NCBI RefSeq assembly: GCF_002288385.1
Contig: NZ_CP016783.1
Span: 124,001-188,000 of the forward strand
Length of the DNA: 64,000 nucleotides
Origin: Candidatus Planktophila lacus
GTDB lineage: Bacteria > Actinomycetota > Actinomycetes > Nanopelagicales > Nanopelagicaceae
Direction of reading: 5' to 3'
How positions within the stretch are numbered: position 1 is the stretch's first letter; each line of letters opens with the position of its first letter. Below are positions 1 to 8,118 of the stretch, piece by piece. A program made the translations under genes and the position numbers. The notes under the pieces are model-generated. The model worked only from the letters and a program-made list of their open reading frames with translations. It did no database searches and had not been told where the DNA came from.

Positions 1-1884
1 AGAACGTTGCAGTCCAGTTGCTACTGATTCGATATTGCTCTTGCCAGCCATATGTTCTTCGCGAATGCGAGAGAGCAGGAAGAGTTCGTAATCCATGGAA
101 AGTCCAAAGACAACAACGGCAACCAAAATTACGGTGCCCGAGTCTAAAGTGCCGGTAACGGTGAAATCACCGACAAGCCATTTGAGATGACCTTCAATGA
201 AAATCCAAGTGACTGCGCCAAGAGTTGCAGTTAGCGATAGAGCATTTAGCAACACCGCTTTAATCGGCAAGATAATTGAACCGGTAAAGATAAATATCAA
301 TATCATCACCCAGAATGCGATCCAACCAAGTGCCAGCGGCAGAGTTCTGGAGATTCCACTCTGTGAATCTGTGAAATCGGCAGCTGCACCACCAATTAAA
401 GTCCCTGCAGGTTTATCCAATGTGCGAATCTCTTTGATTAGTCTTTCAGCATCCATAGTGCGTGAAGATTGGCCAGGAATTACTTGGATACGCAAATCAT
501 TTCCGTAAGTTTCAATCACACCCACGCGTGAAATTCCTTCGACCTTAGCGACCGTTGAAAGGAAAGTATTTACTTCGCTTTCTCTTCCGACGCCATTTGG
601 GATAACAACTTCAATGGGGCTACCTTCAAATCCGCTAAATCGTTCGGTGATCTTTGCTGAACTAATCGCAGTAGGATCACTTGCTGGCAGAACGCGAGAA
701 TCTACCTGTGCAAATGCAATATTTGTAATTGGCGCAGCCATTACTCCGAGCAGAAGAAGTGAACCAATCACAACAGGCACTGGTCGTTTCATGACATTAC
801 GCGCAGTGTGCGCCCAACGACCATCTTCTTTTGGAGTTATTCCACCTTTTCGTACAGCACCCTTATCAATTTTGTGTCCAAGTAGCGCCATGATTGCAGG
901 TAGCGGAATTAACGCGCCAAGAACTGCCAAGGTAACAACGCTTACTCCGGCATAGCCAAATGACTTAAGAAAATCTAAAGGAAAGAATAAGAGCGCGCTA
1001 AGCGTTACCAGAACTGTGAGTCCTGAGTAGAAAACTGTCTTTCCTGCAGTGTTAATTGTTGTGCGCACCGAGTCCTCAACGCTCTTTCCAGAGTGCAACT
1101 CTTCACGGAAGCGATTGACCATTAATAAGGCGTAATCAATACCAAGACCTAGCCCTAGACCGGTGATCAAGTTAAGAGCAAAAATGCTCACATTGGTAAA
1201 GAGAGTAATTAGATAAATAATAAAGAAGGCGCCGAGGATTGCGCTAATTCCAACTACCAGCGGCATCGCTGATGCAACGAGTGCTCCAAATACAAAGATA
1301 AGTAGTAAGAAAGTCAGCGGTATCGCGATTGATTCGGCAAGCAACAAATCTTGTTCAATTTTATGGTTAATCGCATAAGTAACTACACCGGCACCTGCTG
1401 CATAGATCGTCAGATCTCCGCGTTTACCATCGAAAGCAGCTTGAATATCTTTACCAATTTGTCCGATCGAATCAAAGTCGCCTACCTCAGTATTTGCATA
1501 GGCAAATAAAAATGCCGCTTTACCGTCAGTAGATTTCAAGTTAGGTGCGCCACCAGTTGACCAGAAAGATAAAGTCTTTGAGATTCCAGCAATTTGCCCG
1601 ACTTCTTTCTCAACTGCAAGTGCTTGTTGTGAAATCGCAGCGTCATCAACGCTCTTGTCACCGCTATCAATAATTAAAATAGCAACAGGTTCTTCAACTT
1701 TGAACTTTTCAGATAAGTATGTTGCCGCTTTTGCAGATTCGCTATTGAGGTCTGAATATCCACCCGAATCCAATTTTCCGAAAGCGAGTGAACCGATGCC
1801 ACCGGCGAGGAGAATTCCGAGAGTGAAGAGGATTAAAACACGCTTGCTGCGCTTAACTATGAAATGACCGAGGCGTTCGAACAC
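1..1884 (-). CDS. MMPL/RND-family membrane exporter, C-terminus cut by window edge
   Basis: The frame is open from a GTG at 1884 to base 1, giving 628 residues without a stop; the C-terminal part lies outside the window. The protein starts with a basic segment and a membrane helix (about residues 9-28), followed by a large extracytoplasmic loop and clusters of membrane helices. Both Asp-Tyr pairs typical of MmpL proton relays are visible: GIDYALLMVNRFREE in the first half and GLSMDYELFLLSRIREE near the window edge. Family knowledge: MMPL proteins are proton-driven exporters of lipids or hydrophobic compounds in actinobacteria; the substrate here cannot be assigned. A TTG at 1890 is an alternative start. 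It is divergent from the small gene at 1954, with about 70 bp between them. Confidence 0.9.
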   Translation of the reverse strand, partial: MFERLGHFIVKRSKRVLILFTLGILLAGGIGSLAFGKLDSGGYSDLNSESAKAATYLSEKFKVEEPVAILIIDSGDKSVDDAAISQQALAVEKEVGQIAGISKTLSFWSTGGAPNLKSTDGKAAFLFAYANTEVGDFDSIGQIGKDIQAAFDGKRGDLTIYAAGAGVVTYAINHKIEQDLLLAESIAIPLTFLLLIFVFGALVASAMPLVVGISAILGAFFIIYLITLFTNVSIFALNLITGLGLGLGIDYALLMVNRFREELHSGKSVEDSVRTTINTAGKTVFYSGLTVLVTLSALLFFPLDFLKSFGYAGVSVVTLAVLGALIPLPAIMALLGHKIDKGAVRKGGITPKEDGRWAHTARNVMKRPVPVVIGSLLLLGVMAAPITNIAFAQVDSRVLPASDPTAISSAKITERFSGFEGSPIEVVIPNGVGRESEVNTFLSTVAKVEGISRVGVIETYGNDLRIQVIPGQSSRTMDAERLIKEIRTLDKPAGTLIGGAAADFTDSQSGISRTLPLALGWIAFWVMILIFIFTGSIILPIKAVLLNALSLTATLGAVTWIFIEGHLKWLVGDFTVTGTLDSGTVILVAVVVFGLSMDYELFLLSRIREEHMAGKSNIESVATGLQRS

Positions 1885-1953
1885 AAGCAAACTATGTAGG
1901 ATTAGCCATAGTTAGGCAATTGAGAATTGCGTATTGAGGGGGTGAACCGCGTC

Positions 1954-2073
1954 ATGTCACAACTGTTCCCAGAATCTTCTAAAGATGAACGCGATCCGCG
2001 TGAGGATGAAAACGAATCAAAGCGACGCGAGGAAGAGATTAAAGGCGATAAGCCGCCTCATCACGACGACTGA
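1954..2073 (+). CDS. small acidic/charged 39-aa protein, unknown function
   Basis: A 39-residue frame starting ATG with a GAGGGGG Shine-Dalgarno-like run about 11 bases upstream. An in-frame GTG at 1942 would add four residues. The product is almost entirely charged or polar: it begins MSQLFPESSKDERDP, continues with Glu/Lys/Arg runs and ends in PPHHDD. It contains no hydrophobic segment and no cysteine, so it is probably disordered and cytoplasmic. It sits in the gap between the divergent MMPL gene and the convergent fmdB gene. I do not recognise a family. Support comes from the ribosome binding site, the placement and the lack of any competing gene. Confidence 0.5.
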   Translation: MSQLFPESSKDERDPREDENESKRREEEIKGDKPPHHDD

Positions 2074-2082
2074 TCTCAGCAA

Positions 2083-2289
2083 CTATTCAGATTTAGATGG
2101 TGTTGCAGGTTTTGGTGCTGAATCTGTTTTATAGAAACCAGATCCTTTAAATACAACGCCAACTGCAGAATAAACTTTTTTAACTTCGCCCTTACATTCA
2201 GGGCAGGAAGTTAGGGGCTCATCAGAGAAGCTCTGGAACGCCTCAAAGGCGTGCTCGCAAGCAGAACATTGATATTGATATGTAGGCAC
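2083..2289 (-). CDS. FmdB-type zinc-ribbon regulatory protein
   Basis: A 68-residue protein with the FmdB/CxxC_CXXC_SSSS pattern: MPTYQYQCSACEH at the N-terminus, a second CPEC at about residues 34-37, then a VVFKGSGFYKTD segment and a disordered Pro/Lys/Ser tail. The four cysteines should form one zinc ribbon. Family members were first annotated as putative regulators of formamidase/amidase genes, but the role is unproven. In actinobacteria the gene commonly lies close to 5-formyltetrahydrofolate cyclo-ligase, as it does here a few genes away. The start is ATG with AAGGAGTG upstream on the minus strand. Confidence 0.9.
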   Translation of the reverse strand: MPTYQYQCSACEHAFEAFQSFSDEPLTSCPECKGEVKKVYSAVGVVFKGSGFYKTDSAPKPATPSKSE

Positions 2290-2407
2290 GCGCTATCACT
2301 CCTTCTCTTATTCTTTTAAATCACAGCCCCAAATCACAGGCTAGGGGCTGGTGGTTAAGTCTAAAGAAGTGAGACGATAGAGGCGAATTGAGAGGCAGGT
2401 CTACCAA

Positions 2408-2923
2408 GTGAAGCGTTTAGCGGCAGTCATTGCAGCGCTGGGATTTACCGTTCTTCTAGCAGCGCCTGCGCTTGCTAACTCTCTTGTTGCCACATCACCA
2501 ATCGCTGGTTCGACTCTGAAAGTAGAGCCAAGTGCAGTGACGATCACTGTTGAAATCACACCTATGGATATGGGCAATGAAGTAACTGTCACAGATCCAT
2601 CCGGTCGTCGCGTAGATGATGGCACCTTAACTGTCGCCGGAAACGATTTGATTGTTGGAATGAAACCAATTACTCAGTCAGGTGTTTATAAAGTCTCTTA
2701 CAACATTATCTCCGAAATGGATCTGCCACTCGAAGGATCTTTCGTCTTTAACTTTTCAACTCCAACAATTTCCGTGCCTGAAGAAGTGGTTCCAACAACG
2801 CCTGCAAAGATAGAAGGCAGCGACTTCGGAACAAACTTATTTGTAATCGGACTGCTTGTTGCCTCACTTGCAGTTCTGATTGCACTTGCGCTCTATGCGC
2901 GAAAGATATTTAACGAGCGATGA
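2408..2923 (+). CDS. CopC-like secreted/membrane-anchored protein lacking copper ligands
   Basis: 171 residues starting GTG (AGGCAGGT upstream). Residues 1-23 form a signal peptide ending ALA-N, followed by an Ig-like CopC domain (SLVATSPIAGSTLKVEPSAV onward), a Pro/Thr linker and a C-terminal membrane helix (about 144-164) with a basic tail. Family knowledge: CopC binds copper through an N-terminal histidine after signal cleavage and internal His/Met residues. Here the mature N-terminus is Asn and the whole protein has no histidine and no cysteine, so a classical Cu(II) site is absent. The stop overlaps the start of the CopD-CtaG gene (ATGA), so the two are translationally coupled and probably act together in the membrane. 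Confidence 0.85.
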   Translation: MKRLAAVIAALGFTVLLAAPALANSLVATSPIAGSTLKVEPSAVTITVEITPMDMGNEVTVTDPSGRRVDDGTLTVAGNDLIVGMKPITQSGVYKVSYNIISEMDLPLEGSFVFNFSTPTISVPEEVVPTTPAKIEGSDFGTNLFVIGLLVASLAVLIALALYARKIFNER

Positions 2924-4773
2924 ATTTACTGGAGATAAGTAAATTCTTATCCCTAGCTGCGGGCATCACCACAATCGGTTTGCTCCTGGCCATCGCCTTC
3001 TTTTTAAATGATGTTGAGGGAAAACTTGGCGAGAGAGCCAAAGCCCTAAGAAACATAACTGCAATTGCGGCTCTCACTTGGGCGATAGCAACTGGTATTT
3101 CGATAGTTGCCACATTGGCGACTATTCTCGGAACAGATCTATCTGGGGCTTTAGATCCAACTTCAATGCGTTCCTTTATCTCGCAGATAACGCTCGGCAA
3201 ATATATGTTTGCCCAACTCTGTTTGGCGCTACTAGTTGCATCAGTAGCGATTCGTATCAGAGGCGTTGCCGGAGCAAACGCACTGCTCTTGCTAAGTCTG
3301 GCGGCGATCATCGCACCAGTCTTTGAAAGCCATTCTGCATCTAGCGGTTCACATGCACTGGCGATTGGATCCTTAGTTGTACACGTGGTTGCAATTTCTC
3401 TCTGGGTTGGTGGTTTAGTAGCGATCACCTTCTTAAAAGCTGAAGATCGTGCAATGGCGCTGCCACGCTTTAGCGCTCTGGCTTTATGGGCGGCGATAGC
3501 AGTATCAGCAAGCGGAACTGCAAATGCTTGGGCCAGACTTAATTTCCAAAGCGCTTGGAGTTCAGATTATGCGCGCTTAGTTCTCCTAAAGATTTTATTA
3601 ACTGCAGTACTTATCTTCTTTGGCTATCTAAACCGCCGCCAATTAAAGGGATCACTCAAATTAGATGGAAAGCAGTTGGGCCGTTTACTTTCAGTTGAAG
3701 TATTGATCATGGCTGTAACTACCCTCGTTGGTTCAAAACTTTCAACGATGCAGCCACCTTTGCGTTCCGAAAGCTCTGTACTTGATCCTGGCTTGGCAGT
3801 TGCTGGAATCGCAACGCCACCACCTCCAAACCTTTGGCGCTTGATCTCGCTCTACGATCCTGATGCGTTGATGATTGGTGTATTGGTAACTGCCGTCGCA
3901 CTCTATATAAGAGGAGTAATCATTCTTACGCGCCGCGGAGATAAGTGGCCAGTAGGACGAACCGTTGCCTTTGCACTTGGAATTAGCGCAATTGATTATG
4001 CGACAAGCGGTGGCTTAGGTGTTTACGCCAAGTTCTCATTCGAGTATCACATGATCGCGCACATGCTTCTCGGAATGGTTGCACCAATCGGAATCGTTTT
4101 AGGAGCACCAATTACCTTGGCGCTGCGCACTTTGCCACAAGGTCGTACGAGTGAAGAACGCGGAGTTCGTGGAACGCTAATTGCATTGCTTCATTCAAAA
4201 CCGGCGGCGGTATTCACAAACCCAGTCTCTGCTCTGGCCCTCTTTGATGGCTCACTCTTTGTTCTATATATGACTCCGCTCTTTGGAAATTTGATGCAGT
4301 CGCATCTCGGCCATCTTGTAATGAGCGTTCACTTCTTACTTGCCGGAATTCTTTTCTTCCACGTAATAATTGGCATTGATCCAAATCCCCGAAAAGTTCC
4401 ACACATTGTGCGCATAGTTATTCTCTTTGCAGCTATGAGCATCCACGCCTTCTTTGCGGTCGCACTAATTTCCACTTCGACTCTGCTCGATCAGGGCTAC
4501 TTTGCTTCGCTGCAAACACCATGGAATTTAGATTTGCTGGCAGACCAGCACGCTGGTGGTTCTGTGGCATGGGCGATGGGCGAGATCCCAATCCTGCTTG
4601 CGCTGGTTGCCACTTTTATTCAATGGATGCGCGATGACTCTCGCGAGACCAAGCGCATTGATCGAAATGAAGCGCGCTTAGCGGCCATGGGTGAACCTGA
4701 TGAACTTGCTCAATACAATGCATACTTATCTAACCTTGCAGAACAAGACCGAGATAGAAAAGGCAGAGGCTAA
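2920..4773 (+). CDS. CopD-CtaG fusion membrane protein (cytochrome oxidase assembly / copper transport)
   Basis: 617 residues, very hydrophobic, with at least a dozen predicted membrane helices. The N-terminal half (to about residue 285) resembles CopD/YcnJ membrane domains (HVVAISLWVGGLVAI, then the SALALW helix). The C-terminal half (about 310-590) resembles CtaG, the caa3-type cytochrome c oxidase assembly factor: YHMIAHMLLGMVAPIG, LGHLVMSVHFLLAGILFF and DQHAGGSVAWAMGE carry the conserved histidines. The fusion is usual in actinobacteria. It is coupled to the CopC-like gene by a 4-bp overlap and ends 2 bp before the acyl-CoA dehydrogenase gene. SURF1, another oxidase assembly factor, is encoded near 44 kb. 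Confidence 0.9.
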   Translation: MNLLEISKFLSLAAGITTIGLLLAIAFFLNDVEGKLGERAKALRNITAIAALTWAIATGISIVATLATILGTDLSGALDPTSMRSFISQITLGKYMFAQLCLALLVASVAIRIRGVAGANALLLLSLAAIIAPVFESHSASSGSHALAIGSLVVHVVAISLWVGGLVAITFLKAEDRAMALPRFSALALWAAIAVSASGTANAWARLNFQSAWSSDYARLVLLKILLTAVLIFFGYLNRRQLKGSLKLDGKQLGRLLSVEVLIMAVTTLVGSKLSTMQPPLRSESSVLDPGLAVAGIATPPPPNLWRLISLYDPDALMIGVLVTAVALYIRGVIILTRRGDKWPVGRTVAFALGISAIDYATSGGLGVYAKFSFEYHMIAHMLLGMVAPIGIVLGAPITLALRTLPQGRTSEERGVRGTLIALLHSKPAAVFTNPVSALALFDGSLFVLYMTPLFGNLMQSHLGHLVMSVHFLLAGILFFHVIIGIDPNPRKVPHIVRIVILFAAMSIHAFFAVALISTSTLLDQGYFASLQTPWNLDLLADQHAGGSVAWAMGEIPILLALVATFIQWMRDDSRETKRIDRNEARLAAMGEPDELAQYNAYLSNLAEQDRDRKGRG

Positions 4774-4775
4774 CG

Positions 4776-5927
4776 ATGAGCGCGAACGATCTTTACGCAC
4801 TTCCATCTGAGTACAACGATCTACGTGAGAGCGTTCGCGCGCTTGCTGAAAATGAGATCGCACCACATGCCGCCGCTGTAGATGAAGACCATCGCTATCC
4901 GCAAGAAGCAGCAGATGCTCTGCTTAAAGCCGGACTAAGCGCTGCTCACGTTCCAACTGAATTTGGTGGAGAAGGTGCAGATGCACTTGCCGTAGTAATT
5001 ATTATTGAAGAAGTTGCCCGGGTTTGTGGTTCGTCATCACTTATCCCTGCAGTTAATAAACTTGGATCGTTGCCGCTAATTCTGAGCGGAAGCAAAGCGC
5101 AGAAAGAAAAGTGGCTGCCACAGCTTGCAAAAGGTAAAGGATTTTCTTACTGCCTCTCTGAATCTGAAGCGGGCTCAGATGCATCGGCACTTAAAACCAA
5201 GGCAGAGTTAAAAGATGGATCTTGGGTAATCAATGGAAGCAAAAAATGGATCTCTAACGCTGGCGTATCTGAGTTCTATACAGTTATTGCGCAAACTGAT
5301 CCAAGTAAAGGATCAAAAGGAATAACGGCCTTTATCGTTGAAAAATCTGACCCTGGAGTTTCTTTTGGCGCCCCAGAAAAGAAGATGGGTTTTCGCGGAT
5401 CACCAACGCGTGAAGTTTATTTCGATAACGTAACAATCGGAGATGATCGCCGCATCAGCGAAGTTGGAGCAGGATTTGCACTCGCGATGGATACTTTAGA
5501 TCACACTCGCATCACCATTGCCGCGCAAGCTTTAGGTATTGCACAAGGTGCGTTAGATGTTGCAACCAAGTACTCACACGAACGTAAACAATTTGGTAAA
5601 GAGATCTTTGATTTCCAAGGTGTGCAATTTATCTTGGCAGATATGGCGATGAATATTGAGGCTGCTCGTCAATTAACTTATGCAGCAGCAGCTCGTAGCG
5701 AACGAGGCGATAAAGATCTAAAATTCTTCTCTGCAGCGAGCAAGACATTCGCGAGCGATGTTGCCATGAAGGTAACAACAGATGCAGTGCAGGTTTTGGG
5801 CGGATATGGCTATGTCTCTGACTATCCAGTCGAACGCATGATGCGTGATGCCAAGTTAACTCAAATTTACGAAGGCACTAATCAGATTCAGCGAATTGTT
5901 ATGGCGCGCAATCTACCTAAAGGTTAA
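4776..5927 (+). CDS. acyl-CoA dehydrogenase
   Basis: 383 residues, the normal length for a soluble FAD-dependent acyl-CoA dehydrogenase. Visible family motifs: YCLSESEAGSDASALKT (flavin/substrate site), WISNAG, GFRGSPTREVYFDNV, and QIYEGTNQIQRIVMAR near the C-terminus, where Glu366 is the expected catalytic base. It catalyses alpha,beta-dehydrogenation of acyl-CoA esters in fatty-acid or branched-chain amino-acid degradation; chain-length preference cannot be read from sequence. It begins 2 bp after the CopD-CtaG stop and is probably cotranscribed, with no obvious functional link. No electron-transfer flavoprotein gene is nearby. Confidence 0.93.
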   Translation: MSANDLYALPSEYNDLRESVRALAENEIAPHAAAVDEDHRYPQEAADALLKAGLSAAHVPTEFGGEGADALAVVIIIEEVARVCGSSSLIPAVNKLGSLPLILSGSKAQKEKWLPQLAKGKGFSYCLSESEAGSDASALKTKAELKDGSWVINGSKKWISNAGVSEFYTVIAQTDPSKGSKGITAFIVEKSDPGVSFGAPEKKMGFRGSPTREVYFDNVTIGDDRRISEVGAGFALAMDTLDHTRITIAAQALGIAQGALDVATKYSHERKQFGKEIFDFQGVQFILADMAMNIEAARQLTYAAAARSERGDKDLKFFSAASKTFASDVAMKVTTDAVQVLGGYGYVSDYPVERMMRDAKLTQIYEGTNQIQRIVMARNLPKG

Positions 5928-5933
5928 TTGAAG

Positions 5934-6491
5934 CTAAGAATTGAATCTAAGAATTAAATCTGGTGTTGCCGCAGCGTTTAACGGCATATCAAATTCTTCG
6001 CGAGGTAGATCAACGCTAGAGATCTCATCTGGATGGATCAATCCGATACTCCATGCTGAGAGTTTCGGAAGTGCGCGATCGTAGAAGCCGCCGCCTTGTC
6101 CTAAGCGATATCCAGATCTGTCAATACGTAGAGCCGGAACAACAATTAAATTGATCACTGAAAGATCGGTAAGCGCAGCACCGGTTGGTTCAAGAAGTTG
6201 TTTTGATAACTTGCTTGGCGCAAGTTGATCGCTCGCTCCGCTCCAACGCACCCATGCGAGATCGACGCCGTTTACTCGCGGCAGGTAAAGATCTTTGCCG
6301 CTCTTCAATAACGCTTCATTTAGCTCTTGCGTATTTGGTTCATCGCCATAAGAGATATAACTGGCGATAGCGCTTGCCTTAGAAAATTCTGAAGATGTAG
6401 CAAGGTGTGAAAAAGAGTGATCTAGATATCTTTCGTGGCGTTCAAAACGATAGCGAGTGCGAAGTTCAGACTTCTCGCTTGCTGCACTCAT
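5934..6491 (-). CDS. 5-formyltetrahydrofolate cyclo-ligase
   Basis: 185 residues. It converts 5-formyl-THF to 5,10-methenyl-THF with ATP hydrolysis, salvaging a dead-end folate. The glycine-rich ATP/folate motif is clear at about residues 125-142: RSGYRLGQGGGFYDRAL. The N-terminal basic helix (KSELRTRYRFERH) is also typical. It is convergent with the acyl-CoA dehydrogenase gene (6 bp apart) and divergent from the gephyrin-like gene with only 45 bp between starts. In many actinobacteria this gene, galU and the MoeA-like glp gene are adjacent; galU is missing from this copy of the neighbourhood. Confidence 0.93.
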   Translation of the reverse strand: MSAASEKSELRTRYRFERHERYLDHSFSHLATSSEFSKASAIASYISYGDEPNTQELNEALLKSGKDLYLPRVNGVDLAWVRWSGASDQLAPSKLSKQLLEPTGAALTDLSVINLIVVPALRIDRSGYRLGQGGGFYDRALPKLSAWSIGLIHPDEISSVDLPREEFDMPLNAAATPDLILRFNS

Positions 6492-6522
6492 CTAAATCCC
6501 CAATTATCTACTGCACTAGAAG

Positions 6523-6528
6523 TATTGT
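6523..6528 (+). promoter_or_regulatory. -10 box TATTGT of the gephyrin-like gene
   Basis: TATTGT, eight bases, ATG 6537; no Shine-Dalgarno. It supports the internal start over an upstream in-frame start at 6435, which would lie inside the divergent cyclo-ligase gene. Confidence 0.4.
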
Positions 6529-6536
6529 TTCCGATT

Positions 6537-7463
6537 ATGTCAGACCGCACTCGTGTAGATGAGTTTCTCTCCTCTCTATTAGCGATCTGTCGACCACTCG
6601 AAGCGTTCGAGATGTCCCTGCTAGATGCGCATGGCGCAACTCTTGCCGAGGATATTTATGCCGGAGAACGTCTAGTTCTCAAATCCGGTTCCAGAATTCG
6701 CTCGACCCAGATCGGACTTGCTGCATCTATTGGACGCGATCATTTGCCTACGCGTCCGCACCCGCGCGTTGTTGTGCTTTCAGCAGGTCCAGATTTAGTT
6801 GAACCAGGTAAAGAGTTAAAGGCCGGCGAAGAGTACGAGACTAATTCGTGGTTGCTAACTACTGCAGTGCGTGAAGTTGGAGCAGTTGCATATCGTGTCC
6901 ACACAATTCCTGACGATGAAGCCCAACTGCAGGCGGTTATTGAAGATCAATTAGTTCGCGCTGATTTAATTATTATCAGTGGAGAACGCAATGATGATTC
7001 ATTTGATTTGATTACCCGCACACTTTCGGCAATGGGTGAAATAACCACCGTCGATATCGCTATCGAATCTAGCGGCCGTCATAACTTTGGTGTTATTGGT
7101 CCGGATAAGACTCCGGTCGTAACTCTGCCAGGTGATCCAGTCGCTGCTTACATCTCATTTGAACTTTTCATCCGGCCGATGATTCGCACAATGCTTGGTG
7201 CGGCAACAATTCATCGCCCATCGATTAAGGCAAAGCTGGAGAAAGCAATCACCTCTTCTGGCGGATATCGTTCTTATATCCGTGCGGTCTTATCTGAAGA
7301 TGGAAAATCTGTTCTTCCGTTGCTATCTCAAGGTTCTAGTACTCAAGATGAACAAGCCACTCTCTCTGATGCCAATGCATTTATCGCTGTTCCAGAAGGT
7401 GATCTAAATATCACCGCAGGCAGTGATGTCACAGTTGTCGTGCTCGAGCGCCGTTATATATAA
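6537..7463 (+). CDS. glp: gephyrin/MoeA-like protein, probably the divisome factor Glp
   Basis: 308 residues. I chose ATG 6537 because a TATTGT box lies 8 bases upstream and because MSDRTRVDEFLSSLLAICRPL matches the MoeA N-terminus. The MoeA fold is recognisable (LLDAHGATLAEDI; LPGDPVAAYISFELFIRP; C-terminal barrel), but catalytic motifs are gone: the usual NSAMDGYA segment is absent, and the SGGxSxGxxD loop reads ISGERNDDSFD. It is about 100 residues shorter than an active MoeA because part of the N-terminal domain is missing. Known in Corynebacterium: a gephyrin-like Glp binds FtsZ and a membrane receptor GlpR encoded beside it. Here a GNAT gene and a SepX/GlpR-like gene follow, the same order, so I infer a cell-division role, not molybdopterin synthesis. 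Confidence 0.8.
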   Translation: MSDRTRVDEFLSSLLAICRPLEAFEMSLLDAHGATLAEDIYAGERLVLKSGSRIRSTQIGLAASIGRDHLPTRPHPRVVVLSAGPDLVEPGKELKAGEEYETNSWLLTTAVREVGAVAYRVHTIPDDEAQLQAVIEDQLVRADLIIISGERNDDSFDLITRTLSAMGEITTVDIAIESSGRHNFGVIGPDKTPVVTLPGDPVAAYISFELFIRPMIRTMLGAATIHRPSIKAKLEKAITSSGGYRSYIRAVLSEDGKSVLPLLSQGSSTQDEQATLSDANAFIAVPEGDLNITAGSDVTVVVLERRYI

Positions 7464-7483
7464 GTATTGATATAGGTCTAAAT

Positions 7484-8068
7484 ATGTCTAAGCACTGGCC
7501 GATTTTCTTAACTGATGGCGAGTTGCAATTACGCCCGCTGCGAATCCGCGATCGTCGTCGTTGGCTTCATGTTCGTGCTGAAAATAAAGATTGGCTCTCT
7601 GATTGGGAGGCCACCCTTCCGAAAGTTCCAGGAGAGAAGAACTCCAGCCAACTCCCTTCATTTAGCGAGATGGTGAGATGGCATCGCCGTGAAGGACGAA
7701 ACGGACGCTCTTACTCATTAGCTATCTGGCAGATTAACGAGCAAGGGCGCAACCTAATCGGGCAGATAACGATGGGCGGTGTTTCATATGGAGCGATGCG
7801 CGGGGCGCATATCGGCTATTGGATAGATCGCGCATATGCCAACCGTGGATTTACAACACAAGCGGTAAATGTGTTGACCCGCTTTGGCTTTGAAGAACTG
7901 GCCTTGCATCGAATCGAAATAAATATTCGCCCCGAAAATGCACCTTCGATAAAGGTCGCCGAGAAAGCTGGCTATATTTTTGAAGGTTTACGACCTAGGT
8001 ATTTACATATCGATGGAAAATGGCGTGACCATCACTGTTATGTGAAAGAAAATTTCCAGGTCATTTAA
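7484..8068 (+). CDS. GNAT acetyltransferase, RimJ/RimL type
   Basis: 194 residues with the GNAT fold of the RimJ/RimL class: LRPLRIRDRRRW at the N-terminus, the acetyl-CoA pyrophosphate loop region GYWIDRAYANRGFTTQAV, and the C-terminal LHRIEINIRPENAPSIKVAEKAGY segment shared by protein N-terminal acetyltransferases. The likely reaction is acetylation of a protein N-terminal amine, but the substrate is unknown. In actinobacteria a rimJ-like gene sits between the gephyrin-like gene and sepX/glpR; the same placement is seen here, 20 bp after glp and 50 bp before sepX. Confidence 0.88.
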   Translation: MSKHWPIFLTDGELQLRPLRIRDRRRWLHVRAENKDWLSDWEATLPKVPGEKNSSQLPSFSEMVRWHRREGRNGRSYSLAIWQINEQGRNLIGQITMGGVSYGAMRGAHIGYWIDRAYANRGFTTQAVNVLTRFGFEELALHRIEINIRPENAPSIKVAEKAGYIFEGLRPRYLHIDGKWRDHHCYVKENFQVI

Positions 8069-8103
8069 CCCTCTAAATCCACAGGGTGGCAGGGGTGCTC
8101 CTC

Positions 8104-8109
8104 TAACCT
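8104..8109 (+). promoter_or_regulatory. -10 box TAACCT of the sepX/glpR-like gene
   Basis: TAACCT, nine bases, ATG 8119; no Shine-Dalgarno between. It suggests a separate leaderless transcript for the membrane protein. Confidence 0.4.
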
Positions 8110-8118
8110 TGACCTATC

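Noticed and set aside
6537-7463. Annotation as active molybdopterin molybdotransferase MoeA
   Set aside because: Key motifs are missing and the neighbours are division genes, not cofactor genes.
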